NCBI GenBank assembly: GCA_037157565.1 | Contig: JAZHRO010000073.1 | Coordinates: forward strand, 11,972,501 to 12,036,500 | Direction of reading: 5' to 3' | DNA from: Thalassia testudinum | Lineage: Eukaryota > Streptophyta > Magnoliopsida > Alismatales > Hydrocharitaceae | DNA: 64,000 nt | In this document: positions 22,781 to 34,049 of the stretch, piece after piece | How positions within the stretch are numbered: position 1 is the first letter of the stretch | Layout of the letters: each line of letters starts with the position of its first letter | Program-made: the position numbers and the translations under genes | Notes under the pieces: generated by a model | Told to the model about the DNA's origin: nothing | Databases searched by the model: none | The model's input: the letters and a program-made list of their open reading frames with translations, nothing else

Positions 22781-23482
22781 GTTAAACAAATTCGATCATT
22801 TCTTGGTCATGTGGGATTCTACAGAAGATTCATCAAGGATTTCTCGAAGGTTGCTTGTCCTCTGAGAAATCTTCTCGCCAAAGAAACACTGTTTGTTTTC
22901 GACGAATCATGCAGTAAGGCGTTTGATTTCCTAAAAATGGCAATCACTTGTGCTCCGGTGTTGCAAACACCGGTTTGGACAACCCCTTTTGAGATCATGA
23001 CTGACGCTTCTAATTACGTGGTCGTGGCTGTTTTGGGTCAGAAAGTTGACAGGAAGCCCTCTGTCATCTACTACGCTAATAAAACTTTGGATGAAGCCTA
23101 GAGGAATTACACTATTACTGAAAAGGAATTACTAGCTGTAGTATTTACTTTGGAAAAATTCAGGGCTTATCTCTTAGGGTCTCATGTTATTATTTATACC
23201 GACCACTCATCCTTGAGACATCTCTTGGCCAAAAAGGATGCCAAACCCCAGCTTATTCGTTGGATTCTTCTGCTTCAAGAATTTGATCTTGAAATCAAGG
23301 ATAAATTCAGGGTACAAAATGTGGTGGTGGATCATTTGTCGAGACTTCTAAGTGATTCTTCTAATCCGGATGTCCCGATTGCTGATACTTTTCCAGACGA
23401 AACCATCCTTACAATTTCAAGTGTCCAAACCCCGTGGTTTGCTAACATTGTTAATTATTTGGTCGTTGGTCAAATCCCCTAG
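22781..23482 (+). pseudogene. A4 connection and RNase H domain
   Basis: RNase H removes the RNA template. The connection part (SFLGHVGFYRRFIKDFSK) leads into RNase H: IMTDASN (first Asp), YYANKTLDEA, then a TAG stop at 23099 where related copies have Gln, [15 protein letters not shown] (Glu), [14 protein letters not shown] (Asp) and VVVDHLSRL (last Asp). All four acidic positions are present. Apart from the stops (23099 and 23480) the frame is uninterrupted, giving this domain the best preservation in the element. Confidence 0.88.
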
Positions 23483-24716
23483 GATTGGACCAAGCAACAA
23501 TGGGATAGACTCAAATCTGAGGTCAAATACTACTTTTGGGAGGACCCTGAACTATATCGCTTCGGCTCTAATTAGATTATACGTCGATGTGTTCCGGAGA
23601 ACGAATTCAACAGTATACTCGAATTCTGTTGTGCATTTGCTTGTGGTGGACATTTCTCTGGGAAAAAGACGGCTGCAAAGATTTAGCAATCTGGCTTCTA
23701 TTGGCCATCTTTATTCAAAGATGCCTAGGATTTCTCAAGGTCATGTTCTCGATGTCAGTCACTCAGGAGCATAACTAAGAGAGATATGATGCCCCTAAAT
23801 CTAATTCTTTCTATCGAAATCTTCGATGTTTGGGGCATTGATTTCATGAGATCCTTTCTCCCTTCATTTGGACATCAGTACATTCTTGTCACTGTTGATT
23901 ATGTGTCCAAATGGATTGAGGCGATTCCCATCTGAACCAATGACCAAAAGTTGGTCATCAATTTTGTCAAGAAAAACATCTTTAGTAGGTTCAGGATTCC
24001 AAGGGCCATCATCAGTGATGGTGGCACTCATTTTACTAATGCCCAGTTCCGTAATTTGCTGGCTAAATACAGGGTTAATCACCAAATCTCCACACCTTAC
24101 CATCCCCAGACGAATGGACAGGCCGAGATCTCCAATCGGGAGATCAAGAATATTCTGTAGTGTTAGGCCTGATCACAAGGACTGGACTCAAAAGCTTAAG
24201 GATGCTCTTTGGGACTACCGTACGATGTATAAAATGCCCATCAGCATGTTTCTGTTTCATTTGATGTATGGAAAGGCGTGTCATTTACCCATAGAGATTG
24301 AACATAGGGCATTCTGGGCAATCAAGCAATGCAATTTAGATCTGAGTTTAGCTGGGAAGACCAGGAAACTCTAACTATCTGAGTTGGAAGAGCTTAGAAA
24401 TGATGCATATGAGAATACCAAGATCTACAAGACTCAGCCCAAAGCTCTACATGATTAATTGATTTCCCGAAAGAGCTTTGAGCCGAACCAGAAGGTCTGG
24501 TTATTCGATTCTCTACTTAAGCTCTTTCCCAGCAAACTTAGATCAAAATGGAATAGCCGGTTCATTATCGACCAGATTTTTCCAAATGGAGCCATTCAAA
24601 TCTCTGACCCAAAGATGGATAACACATTTAAAGTCAACGGTCAACGTCTGAAACCTATTACTAACCGTACTCTTCCAGAACTCGTATCAGACACGGTTGC
24701 TCTAGCCATATTGTGA
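23483..24716 (+). pseudogene. A4 integrase (stops and one frameshift)
   Basis: The N-terminal zinc region shows CGGHFSGKKT and SCSRCQ, but the first zinc His is replaced by Cys (FCCAF, compare FYHDQ in A3). The catalytic core is readable: VWGIDFM, IISDGGTHF and NGQAEISNRE. The C-terminal part includes KACHLPIEIEHRAFWA, SRKSFEPNQKVWLFDS and TFKVNGQRLKPI, ending at 24716. In-frame stops lie at about 23575, 23683, 23730 and 23935, and a frame change occurs near 24160. A further TAA/TGA pair interrupts the tail. Lack of one zinc ligand plus the stops means no function. Confidence 0.88.
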
Positions 24717-24848
24717 TTTCTTTGGTTGGACTTCGCCTAGCTAACGGCATTAAACTTAGCAGTTGTACATATGACACAAAGCTAACCGAAGCTTCATATT
24801 CAGGTGATATCTTTCATACTCTACCCTTTCTTTCATGTCTCTTTTTCT

Positions 24849-24883
24849 CAATGTGGACATTGCATCAGTTAAGCATGGGGGGG
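24849..24883 (+). other. CAATG hairpin plus first G-tract (A4)
   Basis: CAATG TGGA CATTG (24849-24862) forms a perfect 5-bp stem, followed by GCATGGGGGGG (24873-24883). Confidence 0.7.
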
Positions 24884-25290
24884 TGGATTCATTTTTGAAT
24901 CATTTTGTTAGCTTTGTGAAATTCTTGTAAATTGTATTTCTCTTGTTATATATACATAAAAAAAATTGAATTAGGAATGAATACTTGGACATTAGGACTT
25001 TTCAATCTTAGGAAATATTACATTAAGATCTAAACACAAAGACCCTTCAAGTCTTTAGACTTAATCGGCCCGTGTATCCACTAAAATGTGGATTTATTTT
25101 TCGAGTCATCTCCATCTTAATTTTATTGTAATTTGATTAAATAAATTTGGGTGATAAGTATACGACTTATCAACCCACCCTCTGATTTGAGGGAACTTTA
25201 AGTCAAAAGCATCTACACACTTCTTTTCATTAACTTGTTGATTGGCGATTTTAACAAAAAATGGGTAGCTAATGAATCTTCTAGGGTGAT

Positions 25291-25348
25291 ATGACTGGCA
25301 AGTTATCGTGGGTAACAGCCCATAAGTAGGTTATCCAGAAACCAGTCA
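25291..25348 (+). other. Structured ~60-nt motif, copy 1 (A4)
   Basis: Outer arms TGACTGG (25292-25298) and CCAGTCA (25342-25348) are perfectly complementary. Relative to A2 (TGGCTGG/CCAGCCA) one pair has changed on both sides. Inner stem TGGG/CCCA (25309-25312 with 25319-25322), loop TAACAG. Confidence 0.65.
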
Positions 25349-25507
25349 CTGACCATTCTCTTCTTGTTGCCTTTAGATAAATCTTAAATCAGGGAAGCCA
25401 CCTACTTAAAAAAAAAAAAAGTCAAAAAATAAAAGGAAAAATAATGAAAAGGAGAAAAGAGAAAAAGAAGAAAACAAAAGAAATAAGCTACACTTCGCTG
25501 CACGAGT

Positions 25508-25567
25508 ATGGCTGGTAAGTTGTCGATGGTAATAGCTCATCGACTGGTTATCCAGAACCCAACTCAA
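25508..25567 (+). other. Structured ~60-nt motif, copy 2 (A4)
   Basis: TGGCTGG (25509-25515) faces CCAACTCA; the outer stem is weak. Inner stem GATG/CATC (25525-25528 with 25538-25541), loop with GTAATAGC. Confidence 0.55.
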
Positions 25568-26101
25568 GAAATATACTTAAAATTCCCAAAACACTTAGAA
25601 AGAAGTGGAGAAGTAGAATAAATCGGGGAGATATACACTGGATTCACCCTTGTGCTGACCCCATAAAAATAAAAGTAGGGAGAAAGCTGCCTGTCGTAAA
25701 GATACACCTTTAGGCAGAACTCTCTTTTTAAGGTCACATAGAGGCGCAGAAACTCGAAATCCATTCTAATTACCGATCAACAAGTCTATCACATTCACAA
25801 TAAGATGCTTAGAACTTAGGGTTCTCATCAAATCTTGGGTGAGTTGAATGGCCGTAGAAAGCCACTCTTTAACCCTAAACTAAAAAATCCAAAAAAATTA
25901 GAAAAGAAGAAAAAGAGAAAAAGAAATTTTTCTTTGAATAAGGCGAGGGCTTGAGGCGGTCTGCATTTTGGAAGATACCTGGACACTGTTGTGTCTTTGA
26001 AAGTTCAGATCCTAAGTAAAAATGTTCTTAATATTGAAAATAACTTATGCTCAAATAATCCAATCTAATTCTTTTATAAATAGCATGTAGTTTTTGCTGT
26101 G

Positions 26102-26128
26102 GACTAGCAAAAGATAGGCATGGAGGTG
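26102..26128 (+). other. A4 3' polypurine tract
   Basis: GACTAGCAAAAGATA followed by GGCATGGAGGTG, directly abutting the 3' LTR. Confidence 0.8.
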
Positions 26129-27056
26129 TGATGTAAACATGTTTATATTATATAAAATGTCTATTTATGCATATTCTTAAGCATAGAATTGCATTATATA
26201 CTATAAATATTGTATAACATACATCATCTTGTATTTAAACTAGTCTGAATAAAATGAAGGTTAATTATCTCTTTTTTTGGTCAGGGACAGAGCAACCTTT
26301 TATCGAGGCCTTGAATCGAAGATCCAACCGTACGGATTTGATCAGGGTGACAATTGGAGTTCAACGACTCCAAGATCGCCCTAATCAGATATTCGTAGCA
26401 TCAGATAGAGATCGAGGAACCCTAGAATATCAAGGACCAGGATGGTGTTGATCCACACTTCAGACGACAAATCCGACCACACAAATGGGTTTGGATCGAC
26501 TATCGCAGCCTAACGACAAGAAAATCGACTCAATCCGATACCCGTGGCACCATCTACAACACCTAGAAGATGGACGGCTAAGATGGTGCCACGTGGTGCC
26601 ATCTCGACCACCCAACCAGCCGCACGCACTCGCTGAAGCACTTTGCGCCAGCGCTTCTCTGCCATTAGATCAAGATCTAATGGCTACGAGGTGCACACGC
26701 TTGAGTTAAGCGCTCGACACAAACGTGCCCGTAGCGCGTTGGTCGAGAACCTTAACTAGGCGAGGACGTGTAGGATCGAGCCCTCACACGCCTCAAATTG
26801 AAGTGAGCACGCAGCGACGATTGACCGCACGATGAGGATCCAACGGCTGCGCGCGGCCAATAATGTCCACGCGCCATCTGATGCCTCCGCGTGATGCGGG
26901 ATCTCATGCACAAGGCGCGCGGTTGAGGCGCGGCGAGGAGCGCTCTCAACCGTTCGATCTCACGATCGGACAGCCAAGATCTAATGGACGTGGACGCGCG
27001 TTGAGGTGCGGGGAGGCGAGAGGGCGCGTGCACCGCCCACAAAGGCCACATTCATA

Positions 27057-27088
27057 CCTTTAGTGATGGATTTATCCATCACTAAAGG
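27057..27088 (+). promoter_or_regulatory. U3 palindrome (A4 3' LTR)
   Basis: CCTTTAGTGATGGAT and ATCCATCACTAAAGG remain perfectly complementary although both arms differ from the 5' LTR copy (C-to-T on the left, G-to-A on the right). Confidence 0.8.
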
Positions 27089-27142
27089 TCCTGAATTAAT
27101 GATTTTCAACATGTAATGACCAAAATGCCCTCACTCCTTGCA

Positions 27143-27152
27143 ACTATAAAAG
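27143..27152 (+). promoter_or_regulatory. TATA box, A4 3' LTR
   Basis: CTATAAAAGG, colinear with 15714-15723. Confidence 0.65.
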
Positions 27153-27803
27153 GAGACCCTCTCTATACGAATTCTCATCCCTTCCTTCTCTTCTCTCCCT
27201 TTCCAAAGCTCAAGAGAAGCTTGTCCCACACCCGGGATGCTCCTTAAAAGATAAAGTCAAATTTTCGCCCCCATTTCTGATGTGGATCTTCGACGACGAT
27301 GATGTGTTGTCTCGTTCACGTTCTTCCTACCTCGACCTCCTTCTTCCCACTCCGTTCTTCGTCTTCCAAGCGTCGTTCCGTCCTACTCGTCCTCCAAGCG
27401 ATCATCGAGGAGAATAACTTCTCTCTCCCATTCCTTTTTCCTGCTTTTTAGAGTAGAATTTTCCTGCTTTCTAATTATAGTAGTTTTTTTGCTTTCTAAT
27501 GTAATTTCTTGCTTACTTAATTGTATAAACATTTTGAAGTATCAAGTGAATGTTTCTCTCCCTCTCTCTCTCTTATTCTGATTGTTTATAGTGCTTCATT
27601 TCATTGTAATTACTCTGCATTTTAACAAAAACATGAAAAAAATATAATTATGAATTTAGATCGATGTAGCCTCCCTGAGTTCGACCTGGGATTTCTATTT
27701 CGGTATAAATTGTATTTGTTGAACCTGAGTTCATTGCTTTTCATACTACAACGACAGATTTTCAAAACCAAATTCGATAGCGTAGTAACCCATCGCTTCA
27801 ATA

Positions 27804-27808
27804 GGTGG
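27804..27808 (+). repeat. Target-site duplication GGTGG (right, A4)
   Basis: Identical to 14699-14703. Confidence 0.85.
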
Positions 27809-28720
27809 CTATCAAGGCAAGGGAGAGGATATTTATAAATGGTGATGCAACAACCTTTTAGGGTTTCCCTGGATTGTTTGTAATTTTCGGCCACTTTATG
27901 TTCCTAATTTTAATTTGTAGATAAAGGGAAACATGTAGCCCATGAAATCAGCTTTCAAATGCATCTTGAATCACTCAATTTGGATTTAAAAAGGATAGAG
28001 TAATGCTCAAAATACTAAAGGTATGTCAGGCTGTCATGAATTATGGTATTAGGATTCTAGAATATAGAAAGTAGGAACATGAATTTTAGAAGGTGGATCT
28101 TGGAATTGATGGTGGACATCCAAGGGCATTTTTGGAATGTTAATTGGTGTGGAAAAAGGCCTCTTATGGTTTCTAAAGGTGCCTCCAATGTGGACCTAAA
28201 GGGAAAATTCAATGGTGTGTTCATACTTGAGAGAATTAAGGAAAGGAAATCAATCAAGTTTATTTGATTGGAATTGAATACTCTTGATTGATTTTCTTCC
28301 AAAGAATAATAACACATCAATATATATATATATTTGGTGGATAAATAAGGTTGGGTGTGGGCCATGGTGCCATTAGGATTAGGGTTTTAGGGTTTCTTTT
28401 CCATTTCAATGCATTTTGTCCATTTCTAAGTTCCCAAGATCATTTTGACCCATTTCTCTCCATTTTTGAACTCTAGATAGTTGCCCCATTTCTCTCTATA
28501 TTATCTGCCTCAACCTCCATTAAAACTATAGATTACTAGTCTAATAAAAAAATAGACTAATCAATATAGAAATAACCTACAATGTATCTTGTTTAACCTA
28601 AATGCAGATATGTAGAATATGAAGTATCTAAATGTAACTAGGCCTTCATTAATATGAGACTGACATTATTTAGGCATTATTTAGATACAAAAATATGTGT
28701 TCATATGAGAGTCCAAATTA
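27809..28720 (-). mobile_element. LTR X, upstream (U3-like) part
   Basis: Target DNA right of A4. On the minus strand a TATA box (27830-27840) points toward the insertion site, and the transcribed continuation is left of A4 (14698 downwards). No coding sequence is recognised; a short (TA)n lies at 28318-28332. The outer edge of the LTR could not be placed. Confidence 0.35.
27830..27840 (-). promoter_or_regulatory. TATA box of LTR X
   Basis: Minus strand ATTTATAAATATCC, about 25 bases upstream of the A4 insertion point, so A4 sits near the expected transcription start. Confidence 0.5.
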
Positions 28721-30535
28721 TCCCTAGAGACAAAGAGGAGAAAAAGAATATGTGGTCGCTCGCTCTCCCTAAATCACATGTTTGGTAGGCCCTATATCAC
28801 TGTTCACCCACCCAAAAGCCAAACATCACCAATGATTTTTTCATGCGAGAAATATCACCAATGATTTTTTTATCGAAACCAAATACCACCGGTGATTTTT
28901 ATGTGTGAACCATATATAACTGGTAATTTTTGTATTCGAACTAAATATCGCCGATGACATTTGAAATGTCACTAATAATTCTTGCATTCAAACTAAAAAT
29001 CACCGATTGGTAGTGAAATCACCCACATGCATTAAAAAATGACAAATATCATTGGTGATTCTTGCATTCGAATCATAAATCACCTGTAGGTGGTAAAAAT
29101 CACCCACATCCATTCAAAAAAGATAAATATCACCGGTGATTCTTTCATTCAAACCAAAAATCATCGATAGGTGATGAAAGTCACCCACATACATTGAAAA
29201 ATGGCAAATATCACCATTGATATTTTGAATGCACCGATGCATTCTGGTAGTGGGTACCACCTAGGTGAAGAGAGTGCAAGTATGAGGAGTGCTCATGACA
29301 ACAACCCCACATTTTCAATCATTTTGCATGAAAAAAGCTAGAAAAGAAAAGATTGGATCATCAATATCGGTATTGGGCAAGCTGCCTAGACGCCTGAAAA
29401 TCACTAATACCAATACTAGGCCATTTCTATTCCACAAGGTAGATAAGGTGCCAATACTAGTACTTATCATCAGTGTCAATACTAAGCCCTCCCAACTTAT
29501 TCTTTTTTGTGTGTTGGGGCCATGAAACCTAGTTATTATTGGTACTAGGTGGTTCCAAACCCAAGTTTTGTACAAGGATAGCATTACACACCACCCAAGT
29601 ATACTCTTCCTTGCCTCAGTTATCTGGATTCATTTTCCCTACCTTAGCTGACCTTCAAGGACCACTTGAAACCCTAAAATCATCTACCAAAATTGAAATG
29701 ACCCTAGGGACTACCGTGGAAATTCTAAATTCTTTGAGGTGGTTTTTGAAATTATTACTTGTCAAATGAACACCTGAGAATCGCCTTGTGATTTTCTAGA
29801 CTCCAGGGGTCTTATTGTAATTTTTGCACGTTAATTATGATGGTTAATGGCCCCATGGAGTTTTTCTAAACTTCGAGGGATTTTTCATAAATTTCTGCAC
29901 CCTAGAAACCCACATAGGGATCCCCATGAAGTTCTTTCCTTCCTGATGGGGCAAGGTGAAATTTTAACACCCCTAAGTCTTACCCCGTGGATCTCAAACA
30001 AAAGAACTAATTTTGTGGGGCCTAATCTACAATATCCCAACTCTGCATTACCCTAACATCGTACACCAAACTCCCCACTACAAATACCCTACCCCCCACC
30101 TTGGGTGTTGTACCCTCATCTTGAGAGCTATGCCACCCCATCAATTCCACCACCACCTTCTTATTCTCACTGCCCGTCGAAAGAGAGAGAGGTAAAGAGA
30201 GGGGGAAGGTGCAGGCATGTTCCCACATGTAGGAAGGAGAAAGGAGGGAGGATCCTGTGTGCTTTCCCACGTGCAAGGAAGGAGAAAGGGACACGCCCCA
30301 GGCCACATGCTCCTCGAGGGCAGTATGCATGCGACGCTCGAGGCGGGAGCATGGAGCAGTGTGAGGGCACAAGCCTCCAAGTGAATCGATGTTGACCGTA
30401 AGGAGAGAGGGTGCGGGCCCCCATGTCTGCATGCATGCGATGCAAGGAGGGCATGTCACACAAGACCGCAGGTCGTGTGGACCGAAGCCACAGCTTACAT
30501 GGGCCCAAGAGCTAGTGTGCAAACCAAGGGCAGCG
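28721..30535. other. Unassigned repeat-derived DNA
   Basis: No convincing gene. It contains an ~81-bp tandem repeat (28960-29235). Around 29300-29500, CCAATACTAGTACTTATCATCAG-type words (split by variants) resemble the U3 array of C2, suggesting a fragment of a related copia LTR. The part from 30060 to 30530 is GC-richer, with overlapping open frames on both strands (up to 166 codons) that show no domain and mirror each other, so they are not called. Confidence 0.5.
28960..29235 (+). repeat. 81-bp tandem repeat, about 3 copies
   Basis: CACCCACAT recurs at 29020, 29101 and 29182 (81-base steps), each preceded by an AAATCACC...GGT(G/A) block and followed by ATATCACCGGTGATT-type palindromes. 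More degenerate units extend left to about 28800. Confidence 0.75.
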
Positions 30536-31299
30536 ACTTGTTGATCAAGGAATTTTCACTTAATCGGATAATACCGTGAAAATAATATAGAGCATTAATT
30601 TATATGGTGAAATATTTTAATCAAATATTATTAAAAATATATTAAATTAAACCATGAAATTATGTTGAACTAATAAAACTCACAATTATTTATCAAAATC
30701 TCGCACGAACCAGAGAGAAATGAAGAGATCTAGAGAGAGAAAAAAAAAAAAAAGACAATGCGAGGTCACATGAGCTAATTCTAGCTCAATAAAATATCTT
30801 AAATATTAACTCAAGTCCACCGCCGATGCCATGCAGTGTAAAAACTAATACCCATTACTGTTTGAAAATAGAACATGTGGGATGAGGGAGGTTCGCACGA
30901 GGAGGAGCGACGACCGGCGACGAGAAGATCGATGAAGGTCGGCGGTGGCGAGGGCGTTACAATGGCAGTGGTGGCGTGGTCAATGGTGGTTGCCGTCGGT
31001 CGGGCGGCGAGAAGATCGCCGGTGGCGGTGGGGAGCCGGTCTGACTGAGGGGCCGCTAGCGAGTGGTGCGGATGGCAGTGGCTTGACGGTGAGCACATGG
31101 ATGTCGCTCCGGTAGTGTTGGCAGCAAGGATGGCGACCGGAGGTGGCGTTGAGGTGAGGTGTGGTGGCGTAGGTGCTGGGTTCTTTGCGTGTAGAAGGGG
31201 AAGAAGAAAACGAGAAGAAAGAGGAAGAGGAACGGTGGTGAGTGAGGAGGAGGGCAGTGGCTCCGATGTTGAGGAAGATGTTCGCAGTCGTTGTGGTCA

Positions 31300-31960
31300 G
31301 CGCGGTGGCGAGGAGAGAACGACGGTGGAGGTCACAATAGACGAGTGGTCGTGGAGCTCTGTCAGCGAGAGGAGGGCGCGGTCGAGAAGAGACGCTGTGG
31401 TGGCAGCGGCAGCGTCGGTGCTGCCACCACTGACCACGGTGATGGCGAGGGCAATGGCGGTTCGCGGTGGAGCCGAGGAGAGCCGGCGATGGGTGAGGCG
31501 CGGTCGCAGAAGAAGTGCTCGACGCGATGGCAAGGAGAGAACGACGGTGGAGGTCGCGGTGGACGAGCAGTCGTAAAGCTCTGTCAGCTAGAGGAGGGAA
31601 CAGTCGAGAAGAGTCGTGCTTGCGGCGTCGGTGCTGTCACCACCGACGACAGTGATGGCGAGGGCAATGGTGGTTCGCGGTGGAGCCGAGGAGGGTCGGC
31701 GAGCTGTGAGGCACGATCGTGATTGCGGTGGTTGGACGAGCGGTCGTGGAGCTCTGTCAGCGAGAGGAGGGCGCGGTCGAGAAGAGTCGCGGTGGGAGCG
31801 TCGGTGCTGTCACCACCGACCACGGTGATGGAGTGGGCAATGGCAGTTCATGGTGGAGCCGAGGAGGGCCAGCGAGCGGTGAGGTACGGTCGCGGTCCCT
31901 GTCAACAGAGGTGGCACGCAGTGGCGGAGGTCGCAGTGGTGAAGGTTGGAGTGGAGGCGC
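31300..31960 (+). repeat. Degenerate tandem repeat, ~173-222-bp units
   Basis: AGCTCTGTCAG recurs at 31355, 31577 and 31750 with matching flanks (GAGGAGGGCGCGGTCGAGAA, GTCACCACCGACCACGGTGA). Unit lengths are 222 and 173 bases. Confidence 0.75.
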
Positions 31961-32050
31961 GGTGAGGGACGGTCACGATCGCGGTCAGCGGAGGTGGCAC
32001 GCAGTGGCAGAGGTCGTGGTGATGAACGCTGGAGTGGAGGCGCGGTGAGG
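31911..32050 (+). repeat. 83-bp tandem duplication
   Basis: GTGGCACGCAGTGGC at 31911 and 31994; each unit ends in TGGAGTGGAGGCGCGGTGAG. Two copies. Confidence 0.75.
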
Positions 32051-32660
32051 GACGTCGAGGCGAGCAGACACGGGGGCTGGAGAGGAGGAAGCGGGCGGGA
32101 GAGAGCTCTCTCTGTTGGGTCTATTGTGTAGAGGGAGATGAAGAAGATGAACGTGGAGGGGCCTCCTCTTTTCTTTTTGTGGAGAGGGATGTTTTATGTG
32201 TGTGCGTGGGGGGCGGGGAGGGAGTACGCCGAGGAAAAGACATCCAAAATTGGCTCGGGGGTCAATTTGGAAGGAGGCTTCACCGAAATTGGAGAGAATG
32301 GTGGTCAATCATTTCCAATCCCAATACCATCAGACCTTGTTTCCAAGAGTGAGAGAGAGCCCCTCGAGCAAGGAGGAAATTTCCATCTGAAATTGCTTTG
32401 CAAAAGTCTCATTGCCAAAAATGCCAAGGTGATATTTCAAATTTTGTATTCAAGAAATTCATGTAAAAATATGTAAATAATGTATCAATACATAATTATA
32501 TATTAAAATTATATTCATAAAAAGCATTTTAAATAAAAATGCAGGAATGTTAGAACACAAGTTTTAATTAATTTTCCAATGTAAAGTAATACTTGAAATC
32601 TATTGTAGTCTCCAAATTAAATATTCTTAGACATGACTATAGTCTACTAAAGTGAACCCA

Positions 32661-34049
32661 TATGCCTAAGTTTTGTTAGTTCGGATCAAATTTATATGAA
32701 AAGGAACCAAATCTCTAGACCATAATTTTCTATCAGAATGCCTTACCGTGCCACTTCTCTATGACTAGTTTAAAAAACCATCCCTAGGCCTTAAGGTACT
32801 TAAGTACAGGTCAAGATACAAACTTGATCGGCTTTAGCCTTGGATCTTCGACAAAGGTTTCTATGGCCTCAAAGCCTGCCTAAGGGTTTGTTGACCCAAA
32901 AGGTTAAAGCACCTGTGCGTTTATGTAAAAAGTTCCAAGTTCAACTTGCCAACACATTTTTTAGAACAGTGATAGAGATATTTTTGAGATTTTTCTCTTT
33001 TTGTAAATTTTGTGAATACTCTAAATCTAACCTTGATTAGCCATCAACATGGTCTGTGTCAGATTTCTTATTCCCACCATCAATCCTCAAAGGGTCCCTA
33101 GCATTCGATGCTTCGGGATAGCACCGCCCATAGCAACCCCTAGAACCCTGGTAATCGACACTTCGTGATAGTGTCGCCCATGACATCAAGGCCCTGGCAA
33201 TCGACATTTTGGAGTAATGTCGCCCATGATACCTGAACAACACAATGCGCTTACGTGGTCCTAGTAGGATATTTAAATATCCTAAGAGATAAGCGCTAAG
33301 GAGATGACATGTTATAATGCATCCTCAAGGGGATTATTTATTCCTCCTCTCATGCGATGAGGACTCTTTTAATCAACTTGTGTTTTCAAGCCTTTCCTAA
33401 GTCAAATTTTTGAGAAACCATTTTTTTAGATAGAGGAATTTTTGACGTTATTCTTCATTAAGTTCATCAAACTTGACCAGTGTATGAGATGTGGATGCTT
33501 AAGTTACAATGACCCGCAAACCAAAAGGCCGACAAAGAGGCCATATACTCCTAAACTAAGCTGTAGACTTAATACATCAGCATCTCAACTTTCTTAACCA
33601 CTTGAAGAATAATCCATATCTTAACAAATACTCTAATTTTTAAGCCAAATAGGCCCTAGAGGCCTAAAGTTAGTATATGTCACTTATCTCCTATGGTTTA
33701 GCACTTCAGGTCTTAATTCATCATTCGTTATAGCTTAAAAGTTAGGTAAACTCTTCCATAATCAAATGCTAGGACTAATATAATTTTTACTCATTTTCCT
33801 TTCTATGTCTCTCTTTTTTATGATGCAATATATATATAACTACTAATGCACTAACTACATGCATGAAAAATATGTATAAATGCTATGTACAGCTTTATGT
33901 TATATCCCCCCATGCCTAGATCTAACAATGTCCTCATTGGAAAGTAAAAAGCAAGAAAAGGTATTACCTGAGGTAGAGAGTGATTGGAGATAAGGCTCCT
34001 CCAACCTATAGGTGTACAACCATCAAAAAGAGTAACATATGGTTTTAAA
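32661..34049 (-). mobile_element. A5: 3' noncoding region
   Basis: On the minus strand this follows the A5 integrase. It holds the hairpin and G-tract at 33906-33939 and then sequence closely related to 7.4-8.5 kb (A3). It ends with a decayed polypurine box near 32665-32690. The small open frame at 32840-33040 mirrors one in the A3 copy and has no recognisable domain. Confidence 0.65.
33906..33939 (-). other. CAATG hairpin plus first G-tract (A5)
   Basis: Plus-strand CAATG (33926-33930) and CATTG (33935-33939) flank a 4-nt loop; the G-tract is GGCATGGGGGG on the minus strand at about 33906-33916. Confidence 0.65.

Larger units (their letters stand above)
24717..26101 (+). mobile_element. A4 3' noncoding region
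   Basis: About 1.4 kb behind integrase with no coding sequence: a GCC...GGCATTAAACTTAGCA box (24740), a hairpin plus G-tract, two structured motifs separated by an A-rich tract (25408-25490), then conserved noncoding sequence up to the polypurine box. The same order is seen in A2 and, on the minus strand, in A10. Confidence 0.8.
14704..27803 (+). mobile_element. A4: complete Athila-type Ty3/gypsy retrotransposon (decayed)
   Basis: A full-length element of 13.1 kb. It has two LTRs of about 1.67 kb, a 5-bp target duplication GGTGG, a PBS complementary to tRNA-Asp, gag and pol domains in the order protease, RT, RNase H, integrase, a long 3' noncoding region and a polypurine tract. Lineage is assigned from the PBS and from gag/pol motifs. 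The LTRs differ at roughly one base in ten over the first 110 bases compared by eye, and all genes carry stops or frameshifts, so it is old and inactive. It carries a solo copia LTR (C2) within gag. It inserted ~25 bases downstream of a TATA box of LTR X. Confidence 0.92.
26129..27803 (+). mobile_element. A4 3' LTR
   Basis: It starts TGATGTAAACATG and ends CTTCAATA (CA decayed to TA), followed by GGTGG. Colinear with the 5' LTR throughout, including palindrome and TATA box. Confidence 0.92.
30536..32660 (-). mobile_element. GC-rich, LTR-like block with internal tandem repeats
   Basis: A sharply bounded GC-rich stretch (about 30880-32150) inside AT-rich DNA. A minus-strand CATAAAACATCCC near 32195 could be its TATA box, and the polypurine-like end of A5 (ACTAACAAAACTTAGGCAT, minus, near 32670-32690) lies just upstream, so it may be the A5 LTR. 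Many overlapping open frames on both strands (60-160 codons, Arg/Gly/Val or Ser/Thr/Pro rich) come from GC-rich repeats and carry no domain. No LTR partner or target duplication was found. Confidence 0.35.

Noticed and set aside
28960..29235. Repeat-spacer pattern resembling a CRISPR array
   Set aside because: Repeat and spacer both recur with the 81-base unit, the unit is degenerate, and the context is a plant genome; ordinary tandem repeat.
30022..30522. 166-codon minus-strand open frame
   Set aside because: Overlapped by comparable frames in other phases on both strands, rich in Ser/Cys/His/Pro without a family motif; looks like GC-rich LTR-like sequence.
31097..32048. Several overlapping open frames of 80-160 codons in GC-rich DNA
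   Set aside because: Arg/Gly/Val- or Ser/Thr/Pro-rich, present in several phases and both strands of a tandem repeat, with no domain or start context; composition artefact.
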